Part shown: piece after piece, positions 32,512 through 42,021 of the stretch
Numbering within the stretch: position 1 is the stretch's first letter
How the letters are laid out: every line of letters starts with the position of its first letter
Source of the DNA: Mermis nigrescens
Lineage: Eukaryota > Nematoda > Enoplea > Mermithida > Mermithidae
Reading direction: 5' to 3'
Length of the DNA stretch: 64,000 bases
Assembly: GCA_036768485.1 (NCBI GenBank)
Contig: JAVLUZ010000763.1
Location: forward strand, 1 to 64,000
The notes under the pieces: model-generated
What the model saw: the letters and a program-made list of their open reading frames with translations, nothing else
What the model was told of the DNA's origin: nothing
Database searches by the model: none
Position numbers and translations under genes: made by a program

Positions 32512-33168
32512 CTAATTCTTAGTTGTCTCAATAATTTCAGGAAACTCAACAAAAACTTCTCTCGGAAACGGATTGAGAATTTTTTCAACAAAAATTGATT
32601 TAAGCATTCGTCGAATCTGTTTGACCATGCGCCAAGCAATTCGAGGTTCTCGATACCAAAATAGGAATCTTAAAAACCGATTGTCGAGAAATTGAAGAAG
32701 TAGTGGCGCAGACATGAAAGTCGTAGATTGAAAAGATGGAATGAAACGGAAAGTTGACTTGTATTCTTCGAAAAATTCATTCATTGAACTGAAAACGTCA
32801 GCCATTTGGCGAATTGTTAAAGCCAAAGGAGCATGAAGATCGGGCGGATTTGCAAGACGATGCGGGAAAAATTCCGCTGGGATTTTATAGTTTGCACGAC
32901 GCTCAATTTCTGGCGGTGCTTGTAGCATTGGATGATTGGCGACGAATTCTAGGCCTACTTCATAGACCATGGGGCCAGTAGTGACATAAAATCGGGTGCG
33001 ACCAAACTTGTAGTCGTTGCAGAGTAAACGATGATGATGAGTCATTTTGACAATTTTAGGCATGGTTGGAGCGATGCACATCTCCAACGATTCTTTGGAC
33101 GTTGGTGGGGGTTGAGAAAACGTGACTGATGGCAGAACTTGTTGTGTTCCTGCACAAACCGGATGCGT
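32512..33168 (-). CDS. unrecognised third ORF of the LTR element
   Basis: The frame -1 to the protease is open from before the protease stop (VNPNAQVTHPV) to TAA at 32512. The first ATG is at 33081 (MCIAPTMPKIVKMTHHH). About 190 residues follow, basic and aromatic, with FYVTTGPMVYEVGLEF, ADVFSSMNEFFEEYKSTF and FLFWYREPRIAWRMVKQIRR. It stands where reverse transcriptase normally begins but shows no RT, RNase H, integrase, chromodomain or envelope motif. No signal peptide. It could be a degenerate pol remnant or an acquired gene; I do not recognise it. Confidence 0.55.
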   Translation of the reverse strand, partial: THPVCAGTQQVLPSVTFSQPPPTSKESLEMCIAPTMPKIVKMTHHHRLLCNDYKFGRTRFYVTTGPMVYEVGLEFVANHPMLQAPPEIERRANYKIPAEFFPHRLANPPDLHAPLALTIRQMADVFSSMNEFFEEYKSTFRFIPSFQSTTFMSAPLLLQFLDNRFLRFLFWYREPRIAWRMVKQIRRMLKSIFVEKILNPFPREVFVEFPEIIETTKN

Positions 33169-33185
33169 GACTTGCGCATTTGGGT

Positions 33186-33632
33186 TTACACGTAGCTCCT
33201 TTTCTCTGTTTCTGAGAGCAACTCAATACGATGACCGTTGGCAAAAGCACAATCCTCAACGGTATTGACGAAAAGCATTGCTTGTTTGCAAAAGTCGAAA
33301 CCAAGAAGGACATCTTCTGGTAAATCATTGATGATAGAGACAATAGCCGGTGTAGTTTGCTCGGCGATTGTAATTTGCATTAAATAGGTGAAACGCACAG
33401 TGGCTGCCATTTTTCCGATTCCTTGCACAACATTAGCTGCTTGCTTTGGTGGTAAGTTGAAACCTAAGCGCAGAAAGGCGCTCAAGGTCATCATTGTAAC
33501 CTGGGCTCCTGTGTCTATCAAAGCAGGCAGCTTCACACCATTAATTTGAGCTATAATGGTAGGCAAATTCGTAGATGCATGGCTAACTGATGAGGTGTTA
33601 GCTACATCATTAGGTGTGATGTGCTTATTCAA
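33186..33632 (-). CDS. pro: retroviral-type aspartic protease
   Basis: About 148 codons, in the same frame as the last Gag piece and separated from it by a single TAA. The active site LPALIDTGAQVTMM (DTG) is present, followed by the flap region and the second conserved block DVLLGFDFC. These are the hallmarks of the retropepsin fold, which acts as a homodimer to cleave the polyprotein. The frame begins at TTG 33632 only by default; expression would need readthrough of the Gag stop or an upstream frameshift. It ends ETEKRSYV and stop. The downstream ORF continues in the -1 frame. Confidence 0.85.
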   Translation of the reverse strand: MNKHITPNDVANTSSVSHASTNLPTIIAQINGVKLPALIDTGAQVTMMTLSAFLRLGFNLPPKQAANVVQGIGKMAATVRFTYLMQITIAEQTTPAIVSIINDLPEDVLLGFDFCKQAMLFVNTVEDCAFANGHRIELLSETEKRSYV

Positions 33633-33638
33633 CTTTTA

Positions 33639-35935
33639 GTAGACAGCTAATCGCTTCTGTAGCCGATGATACTCCTCAAGAAATGCTTGTGATGCAAAAA
33701 GTTGTTCCGAATTTTCGGAAGTCAAAACTGACGAAGCGACGAAATTGTCGTTATTATGCGATGAAAGAGTCGGCTGAGGTGGGGGAAATGTAACGGTGGG
33801 GGTGGAAGATACCGAGTATGTGGCAGCTGGAACATCAGAATGTGTAGGTGGCAGCGAAAATTGTTGATATGAGTTGTTTGGCTGATGATAGTTCTGAGAA
33901 TGTTCAGCAAAACGATTATTTGCAAACATATTTCTTTCATTGTCATAGTATCGCGTATTACTGTAAGGATTATGGTAGTTCTGGCGATTACCGTAATTTT
34001 GCCAAAAAACATTATTGTTTTCGTTCCGAAAGTCTTGACAGAAATCATTATTGTTTTGGTGCCAAAAATCTTGACAGGCGTCGTAATTCTGAAACGTAGA
34101 CAATGGCCTAGATTGGCTACATTGACGATACGCGTACTCACTGGAATTGTGAGCTTCCCTGCTGCGATAATTTCGATTGTTGTTTTGCGGACGCGAAAAA
34201 CATTCATTTCTTGTGTGGCCCATGCGTTTACAATGCATGTAGTATTGTTGCGTTAAAGCATTAGATGTCTCTGGACGCGATTGACGAAAATACGTATATT
34301 GACGGGGGTCAAATGACGAAAATTATTTTTTGGCAACGCGCTACGGGATACTGTAGCGGCTGTTGCTGGTAAATACGGCGTAGGCTGTTTATCTGAAGCA
34401 TACTGTAGGTTTGCAAACTCTGTGCAACGCGCAGCATGAAGAAAATCTTGAAGCGGTGCTTCAGGCGCTCTTTTGTAAGCTTTCCTTGCGATATCTGGAT
34501 TCATCCCTTTTCTGAGTTGATGACGGAGCATTTTCTCAAAAGCTATTGAATCAACTTGAATTTCTGGTTGAGCTCGAATGAGATCTTCGCATAACGCCAA
34601 AAAATAAGCGTTCACAGACTCTGATGGGTGCTGTTTTCGCTCAAGAAATCTATCAAACAATGTATCTGAGTCGATAGGACGAAACTCTGCAATTAATGCT
34701 TGTTTTGTGAATTCATAAGATTCGCAAACGTCATTGGGTAGGGAGCGAAACAATCTAGTCGTATAGGTATCGAAAAACAATGGCAACAAATCTAGACACG
34801 ATCTCTTATCAATTCTATAGCCATTTGCTAGTCGCTCAAGTTCATGAAAAAATCCACGAATATCTGTTTTTCACCTTGAAAAAACTTCTTATTGGCTATC
34901 GTGAACTGAATTTGTTGCAAAAATGGACCTCTATTCATAGAATCGGCTAGGTAGCGAATACCTGTATTCTCTGAGCTATCAGACAACGTGTCATGGTGGC
35001 AACGTCGTGAACGCCTTGAAGAAGATCTATGACGCCTGGGACTTACCGGCAGAGAGTCAGTAGCTTGATCCGGATAGTGAACTCTTCGGTTCCGTTGATT
35101 CTGAGGCGGAATCTGATCCATTGGGATCGATGCACCTGTATTTGGCACAAAAATTTGATTCTGCGGAATATGCATCGCATGAAGTGGCAGTAGTTCAGCA
35201 TTTACGGGATTAGCTTGGTTCGCGGCCGGCGGAACGGGCTGGCGAAACGATCTGTACTCGTGGAGACAGTTCAACATTTGCAAAACGAGCTAAATGTTGC
35301 TGTTCAGCGTTTACAGGGACGGTAGGATGTGATAAACGCGACGCGATTTGCTGATTAGGAAGCACTGGAATAGACGAACAACGGACGGGCGTTGATGTTG
35401 CAAGCTGCACGCGTGAATCCGAGTCAGCATTTGCAAAGCGAGCTAAATGCTGCTGATCCGCGTTTGCAGTGACGTTAGGAACCAGTTGTGGCTCAACAGG
35501 CTGCTGCATATGTTCAACGGCTATATGTTCAAGCCGATTTTCTAAATCTTGCATATGCGCAAACATCGCATTCAAAAGATTATTTGAATTGCCATTTTCG
35601 GTTATCCGATTCACATTTGTGTCATAAACCGATCTTAGCGGATTTGGAATCGTCGTTTCATTCAAAATTTGACGAATAGTGATATTGTCGTCGTTTGCAA
35701 CTTGATTAGCTTGCTGAGAGTCAACGCTAGTGTCCGGATTTTGGACACTCAGCATCTGATTTGGATTCACAACGCTGTCTGCGCTTGTACAGTTTTGTGC
35801 ACTGGCGCTATGATCAGAATCTGAGTCATTTGACACATTTCGAGAGGCTTTCTGTGTGCTAGCCTGCTTAGGCGACTTATCTGGGGTTTTCTTCCCCGTT
35901 TTGGTCATTTTTCCTGCTAGTTTCTTGCCTGGCAT
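33639..35935 (-). pseudogene. gag: Gag polyprotein, frameshifted
   Basis: ATG at 35935 opens a Ser/Gln/Asn-rich N-terminal part with an internal duplication (QQHLARFAN, near 35300 and 35460). Frame changes occur near 35230, 34875 and 34320, so pieces lie in different frames. The central piece (34789-34330) has the retrotransposon Gag capsid signature, LLPLFFDTYTTRLFRSLP through ERKQHPSESVNAYFLALCED. The 34238-33639 piece starts with a zinc knuckle, YMHCKRMGHTRNEC, whose first Cys is Tyr, then an Asn/Gln/Tyr-rich tail. TAA ends it. The product would package element RNA into cytoplasmic particles. Some shifts could be programmed, but three in one Gag points to decay. Confidence 0.85.
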
Positions 35936-36146
35936 GGCAGACAATTGAGATTAAGATCAGGACAAGAAATTTTTGTCACAACCCCAATCTCGACCAAGAA
36001 AAATATGCACACGAACACAATAGAGTCAAAAAATACACACGAACAGTGAAATGTTAAGAATGCACACGAACATAGTATGGTTATACAAAGTGGAATAATT
36101 TTTGAAAATTTTAGGCGGAAAATGAAACGATGTTAGCTCGGCCGGT

Positions 36147-36164
36147 CGTCGTGAATGACCTCCA
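36147..36164 (-). promoter_or_regulatory. candidate primer binding site
   Basis: One base inside the 5' LTR the minus strand reads TGGAGGTCATTCACGACG. TGG matches the CCA end of a tRNA. The tRNA species was not identified. Confidence 0.55.
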
Positions 36165-36165
36165 A

Positions 36166-37496
36166 TGTAAACGTAGGTGTTTGCCTACGTTCACTTGCTT
36201 ACTTATGCCCTAGCTTTAGCTCATGCGCTCGCACAAACAGCGACTCGGGGTAAGTGGCCCGGCCTATCAAGATAGCCCGGCCCTCTGCTGCACGCACCTA
36301 GTGAAACTTACTTACTTAACCCCTTTTGAGATTAAGTACCTAAATAATGTAAGTTCCCCAGAAACCTAATTGAGGGCTCAAGAAGATTATTATTTAACTT
36401 GTTTTGGGACCAAATTCTGGTGCTTGAAAATATTGAGGGTTCCTAATGTAGTGTAGCACAAGGACAGAAAACAACAGCACGGAAATTCCAACCGAGCCTA
36501 ATCATCGTTCATTAAATAATTGATTTTTATAATATTTTTGGACAGAAAATTATGAAGCAATTAAAAAGCGACAGCATGAAGGATGCGTGCTGCCGACTGT
36601 CGTGTTACACTAATCGGGTAAAATAAACAATGTAATTACGAGGGCACATAGCCCGCCAACGGCATACAACTAATGCCGTAATGGCACACAAATAATATAA
36701 GAAAAGGCGCATGGGCGAAAAGAACTTGCCCAATGCGCGACGAAAACACGACGAGAACTTCTGCAGCCACGCAGGAAAAAATGGGGCACAGCACAGACGG
36801 GCTGGCGAAAAAGCTGAGTAAAAAGGGCACAGCACAGATGGGCTGGCGGAAAAGGGGCACAGCACAGATGGGCTGGCGAAAAAGGGGCACAGCACAGATG
36901 GGCTGGCAAAAAAGGGGCACAGCACAGATGGGCTGGCGAAAAAGATGAGTCTAGGAAGACTTTAGGAAATCGTACGAACTCGTAATAATAATGCCAAAAA
37001 CTGCGCTCACATGCAGTTTTAAACAAGACACAAAAAGAGGCGTGGACAGACGAAACAAAGAAACGCGTAATGGATCTACGAGAATAACAATAGGTTCATG
37101 GGCAAAGCTTACGGTAAAGAATGTACAAATGGAATAGGCACAAAAATAAGACACACACACATATGACTTTAGGTACACGTAAAATATGGTAACACACGTA
37201 CCAATTTGTACTCAAGTCGCATTAAGCCCGAGTGTCCATTTTACTATCCCAGATTTTTATTGAAAATAAGTATGGGAAAGGAAATAAAAATAGGATAATT
37301 TTTGGAGGGAAGGTGGTCCCGGGCGACACAATATATGCATTGCGCTTAGCGGTCGCGTACGTGCAAATGGAAATTAAGCACGAAATTGAGCATCTGGGAC
37401 AAACAGTCATCGGAATGTATGTACAACGTAGCACAAAACAAATGGAATTTCGCGTTGAACCAACGCGATGAAACAGGGTGTAGAGCCATCTCTACA
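36166..37496 (-). repeat. 5' LTR (1331 bp)
   Basis: Near-identical to 29768-31125 but with one fewer 30-bp unit. The few differences (for example CTCTACTGC/CTCTGCTGC and ATTCCGGTG/ATTCTGGTG) imply a fairly recent insertion. Confidence 0.93.
36776..36946 (-). repeat. 30-bp minisatellite in the 5' LTR
   Basis: The same unit as in the other LTR, with one fewer copy. Confidence 0.9.
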
Positions 37497-37500
37497 ACTG
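37497..37500. other. target site duplication, right copy (ACTG)
   Basis: Immediately after the CTCTACA end of the right LTR. Confidence 0.85.
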
Positions 37501-37711
37501 CAACAACCTAGGCCGTAAAAAACTCTTTTACAGTAATAATCCGTAAAGCGAAAATTGGCCGTTTGGAACGGAACAGAGTATAGTTTTGACGTATACATTA
37601 CAGCTTAAATACTAAGAACATATAACTACAGTACAAGGTAGGAAGTTTTATATTTGATCACTCGAACACCTTCGATTCGTTACATATGTAATTGAGAAGC
37701 CTAAAAACTAG

Positions 37712-37860
37712 GGAGATCCGAAGATCCGCCACTGGCCAGTGTTCGGACGCTCGCGCGAGCCGAAGCAGGGCTCAATTACCCAAAAATTGCGCCATCTATT
37801 CCGGAGATGAAACGTCATCTCGACGGGTTGAAGCGCAAAATGACGCAAGTCAATAAATAG
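37712..37860 (+). CDS. possible terminal exon or gene fragment
   Basis: After AAAAACTAG an open frame of 48 codons reads RSEDPPLASVRTLARAEAGL, then NYPKIAPSIPEMKRHLDGLK, and ends at TAG. It is GC-richer than its surroundings, with protein-like composition. It is not recognised, and no upstream exon was found. The opposite strand is also open (99 codons), so confidence is low. AATAAA overlaps the stop. Confidence 0.3.
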
Positions 37861-38789
37861 CCCATCCGAACAGCGAAACGAGCGGACGGGAAAACAAACA
37901 CATCCTAACAGCGAAAACATGCTGACGGGATGCGCATGAGTTCGATGAGTGTTTATGTGCACCGCACTTATACAATACTCTAACCCGATTAGGAAACCTT
38001 GAACCATGCTTCAGGCTCAGCAGATAAGTAGGTACATTTTCTTAAGTTGTTGAACCCCTGGATCCATAAAACAGCTTTGAACGACGATAATTTTGGCTCA
38101 TCATGCTGATGATGACCATTTACAGTCAGTCTTAAATTGGTCACAATCACATAATCGAAATATTAAAAAATAACAAATTAAAGAATAACTCTGTAGAAGG
38201 TTGTCACGCAGCTCATTTTTACATACATAATGATGCAAAAATAAAAATAGGTAGGTACTATTCTCTTTTATAATTCTAAGAATATTGCATTATAAATTTA
38301 GTCATCGACTCTCATTCAAACAAAATGCCAAAGGTATTACTGTTAGGCACATGAGGTTCATTTGGAATGTTTACTGTACTTTGCCAACTGTTACTGCCAA
38401 GCCAAGTGCCAAGCCAAGCGTGACGACTGTCGCGACGCGACGGACGTACTGGGTTTGCCTTGTCTTGTCGACACGGACGTAGCCGGAAGTTTTGTTAGCT
38501 AAGGGAATCCAAAAAAAAGTTTCTTACCTAAAAAACATATAAAAACGGGCAGGAGCTGTTTAACAACGTGTTTTTCGGGCTTTTTGCATCGGCATGCACT
38601 ATTTAAGCAATAAAAAATGTATTTTTTCGAATTTTTTTTACGTTTCTGACTGCAAAAATGCTTATAATGCGCGCGAAGCGCTAATTTTGTTGAGTTTTCC
38701 TGCAATAAAACGATAAAAACTGCGAAAAGATGGAAGAAATCGGCGCGTAGCGTCGAATTTCGTTTTTTTTTCGCCGAAGAACAGCATCT
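37861..38789. other. non-coding, two small stem-loops and GC-rich patch
   Basis: 37861-37890 pairs CCCATCCG with CGGACGGG. 37901-37932 pairs CATCC with GGATG and CAGC with GCTG. 38395-38470 is GC-rich with CCAAGCCAAGTG repeats. No gene supported. Confidence 0.4.
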
Positions 38790-39032
38790 GCAAGGGGAAA
38801 GGTAAACTCCGGAAATGGAAATGAAAAATGGAAAATGGGTAAAAGCTGGAAATGGAGAATGGAAAGGAAAAATGGGTAAAAGCCGGAAAATGGAAAATGG
38901 AAATGGAGAATTTTCCATTTCCTTTATTTTCAACGGAAAATGGTTCATTTACAAAATTTTCGGTCGTTTCTCACCAAATTACTCTATTTTTGAAGAAATT
39001 ATGAAAGCGTAACTAAAAATGGAAAAGGCTAC

Positions 39033-39676
39033 GGAGTATATTGAGAATAAGGTGATCTTGTCAAATTTTCAAAAAAATGTGATTTTATGCCTTTTCAAAC
39101 GATAGTCTTTAAGTTAGAGGTCGAAAAAACTGTCGGAAAACCATGTGAGTGAAAAAAAATTTTCGAAAAAAATTTTTGTCAAAATTTTTTTCACTCTCAT
39201 GATTGATAGATCGTGTTTTCAACATCTACGTTATAGATTATTGCTGGCTAAAGGCATAAAATCACGTTTTTTTTTGAAAATTTGTACCTAAGTATAAGCA
39301 TATATACATCGACCTGAGCATGAGCGACCTCGACCTAAGCAGCTTTAAACACCTTTTCAGATATACTAAGACCTAAGCATCTATACATCGACCTGAGCGG
39401 GAGCGACCTCGACCTAAGCAGCTTTAAACACCTTTTCAGATATACTAAGCCTAAGCCTAAGTATAATAGAAGTAAAAACGGCAATATTGAGAATAGCCCA
39501 GTTCGTCTCAATTAATTTGTTATCCTTAAACACATGAAGTTCAACAGCCTGTTACTCGGTCAATAATGCCGACCGACACCTAATTCTTTCAGATTTGAAT
39601 TCCTTGACCCTTAATTAGATTAAATCATCCATGCAAAGTAAATTTCTAGGAGGTCACCTTATTCTCAATATTAGCC
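39033..39676. mobile_element. 644-bp transposon related to 8407-9231
   Basis: Ends GGAGTATATTGAGAATAAGG and (reverse complement) GGCTAATATTGAGAATAAGG. TSDs are AAGGCTAC (39025-39032) and AAGTCTAC (39677-39684), 7 of 8. Its interior includes the inverted counterpart of 8795-8960. It is inserted into the 38790-40965 repeat. No ORF. Confidence 0.8.
39290..39470 (-). repeat. inverted counterpart of 8795-8960, internally duplicated
   Basis: GACCTCGACCTAAGCAGC and TTTAAACACCTTTTCAGATA occur twice, about 81 bp apart. The opposite strand matches the flank of the 20-bp array at 8871. Confidence 0.75.
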
Positions 39677-39843
39677 AAGTCTACAAAAACGGAAAAAACG
39701 GAAAATTGTTCATTTCTTCGTGTTTTCACTCAAAATTCTCCTCTTTTGAAAAAATTGACCTTCAGATCCGAAAAAATCGTTATCCACTTCGACTGCAACG
39801 ATTTCGTCGCAGATGGAAAATGGAAAAATAGGGTAAAACCCGG

Positions 39844-39875
<32 letters not shown>

Positions 39876-41029
39876 TTCCCATATCCTCTATTTTCAACGG
39901 AAAATGGTTATTTTTCAAAATTTTAAGTCGTAAATGTCGAAATCATGTCGTATCTCACCAAATTTCTCTATTTTTGAAGAAATTTCGAAAGCGTAACTGA
40001 ATATGGAAAAGTCTACAAAAAACGGAAAAACGGAAAATTGTTCATTTCTTCGTGTTTTCACTCAAAATTCCTTCTTTTGAAAAAATTGACCTTCAGATCC
40101 GAAAAAATCGTTATCCACTTCGACTGCAACGATTTCGTCGCAGATGGAAAATGGAAAAATAGGGTAAAACCTGAAATGGTAAATGGAAAATGAAAATGGA
40201 AAATTTTCCATTTCCTCTATCTTCAACGGAAAATGGTTAATTTTCAAAATTTTCGGTCGTAAATGTCGAAATCATGTCGTTTCTCACCGAATTTCTTTAT
40301 TTTTGAAGAAATTTAAAAAGCCCAACTAAAAATGGAAAATATTAAACAAAAATGTTATGAACAATTTTCCGTTTTTTTTCCATTTTTGTATACTTTCCAT
40401 TTTTAGTTACGCTCTCGAAATTTTTTCAAAAATAGAGAAATTTGGTGAAAAACGACATGAGTCTGACATTAACGACCGAAAATTTTAAAATTCTACAGTT
40501 TACATTGAAAATAAATAAAATAGAAAATTTTCCATTTCCCATTCTCAATTTCCGGGTTTTACCCTATTTTTCCATTTTCCGGCGATTTTCCATCTGCGAC
40601 GAAATCGTTGTAGTCGAAGTGGATAACGATTTTTTCGGATCTGGAAGGTCAATTTTTTTCAAAAGAGGAGAATTTTGAGTGAAAAGACGAAGAAATGAAC
40701 AATTTTTAGTTTTTTTTCATTTTTTATAGACTTTCAATTTTTAGTTAAGCTTTCAAAATTTCTTCAAAAAATAGAGAAATTTGGTAAAAAACGACATGAG
40801 TTTGACATTCACGAATCGAAAGTTTTGAAAATGAACCATTTTCCGTTGAAAATAAAGGAAATGGAAAATTTTCCATTTTCCATTTTCCATTTTCCGGCTT
40901 TTACCCATTTTCCATTTTCCATTTCCATTTCCATTTCCGGATTTTACCCACGCCCCATCTGTAACCATATTGCTCAGTTCTTAAACATGTCGAAATTTTT
41001 CTAGGAGAAAGTGAAAGGGGATTCCGCCC

Positions 41030-41515
41030 CCTCCCCACTGGCTACGCCGTGATACCTATCTCCTTTGCTTTTGGTCAGGACCCAAAAATTTTTTATAGAA
41101 ATTTGATGATGTTCAGCCACATATCCAGTGGGGATGGGGGCATTATGCTTAGACTAGCGCTTATTTGGCATCTTTGAGAAGAATAATTATTTCTCATGCA
41201 ATAACAACTTAAAAATTTCCGAAATTTTTCGTTCTTTAGTAAAAACTCATAAAATTAATGCAAAAATCGACACAAAGCGCCAGAAAATACTCGAGAAATC
41301 ATTGTAAAAACTAAAAATACTCTTCTGAAGTAAAATAGTTCTTTAGAGCACCAAGGAAGTCAGTAGTAATTAATTCGGCGCGAAGCGCCGGAAAAATTAG
41401 TAAAATTATGGTGAAAATTGCTGAAATCAGTTAAAAAGTAAATATCTATTCTTCATTGCGTTCAAATATTTTTTGACGATAGGTAGGTGGCCGCCCCCCC
41501 GCCTTCTCTCTAAAT
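41030..41515 (-). repeat. fragment of the 23821-24780-type element
   Basis: TAATTCGGCGCGAAGCGCCG and ATATCTATTCTTCATTGCG + TTCAAATATTTTTTGACG match 24120-24235 in reverse complement. The right edge reads TCTAAATACGCCACAG. Confidence 0.6.
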
Positions 41516-42021
41516 ACGCCACAGAATGCCAATATCAAATTTTCAACAGTTGTTTAGTGACTACTAGCCACAAATATGGGGCTTGAAGGGGGGTCTTTTT
41601 AACCATCAGTAAAACAAAATACAAAATTTTATGAGGACAAGAAGCCTGAAATAGGACAAAAAATACGTTAAAAAAATTATCCTCAAACAGTGAAAAGGTA
41701 GCTTTCGTGCTCTAATGTTTAATCTTCATTTTCGAGACCTTTGAAGGTGGTAAAGCTAGAATTTCGAGACTTTCATTCCCATCAGACCGTATATGCGCAC
41801 AGGGGGTGAGAGTTGGCATGATCCCCTGTAGGTCAGCGGATGGGTACCTACTGTCCAGCGACTTTGAGCTGATGAAACGTTTTTTTGCATCATTTTTGAC
41901 GTGAAAGCAATGAATGCGTCGAAATTTTTCAGCGCTTTCGGTTGGATTAGTACTTATAGCACTTTCGCTCTGTGTGCGCCCAAAATTGATAAATTTTTGC
42001 ATTTTTCAGTGTTAAAAATTA

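Larger units (their letters stand above)
29768..37496 (-). mobile_element. LTR retrotransposon with Gag-protease but no visible RT or integrase
   Basis: Two LTRs (29768-31125, 36166-37496) begin TGT and end ACA. They are about 98% alike by eye: some two dozen substitutions and one 30-bp repeat-unit difference. ACTG flanks both ends (29764-29767, 37497-37500), a 4-bp target duplication. Coding runs on the minus strand, so 36166-37496 is the 5' LTR. A TGG-initial PBS and a purine tract are where they should be. The 5,040-bp interior encodes Gag pieces, an aspartic protease and an unrecognised ORF. No YxDD reverse transcriptase, RNase H or integrase motif was found. The Gag and protease motifs suggest Ty3/Gypsy affinity. 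It is probably non-autonomous, mobilised by a relative. Confidence 0.92.
38790..40965. repeat. large palindromic repeat rich in GGAAAATG
   Basis: The left part (38790-40330) and right part (40340-40965) are inverted relative to each other. Both carry GGAAAATGG runs at the outer edge, the block ATCGTTATCCACTTCGACTG and CACCAAATTTCTCTATTTTT. Two ~330-bp units sit in tandem near 39685-40015 and 40016-40330. The outer ends read CATCTGCAAGGGG and CCCCATCTG. Confidence 0.7.

Noticed and set aside
32512..33087. Third ORF of the LTR element as reverse transcriptase
   Set aside because: No YxDD, no RT finger or palm motif order, and too short; left as unknown.
41712..42002. 96-codon minus-strand ORF
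   Set aside because: Lies in sequence shared with other dispersed repeats (related to 63480-63900), so repeat-derived.
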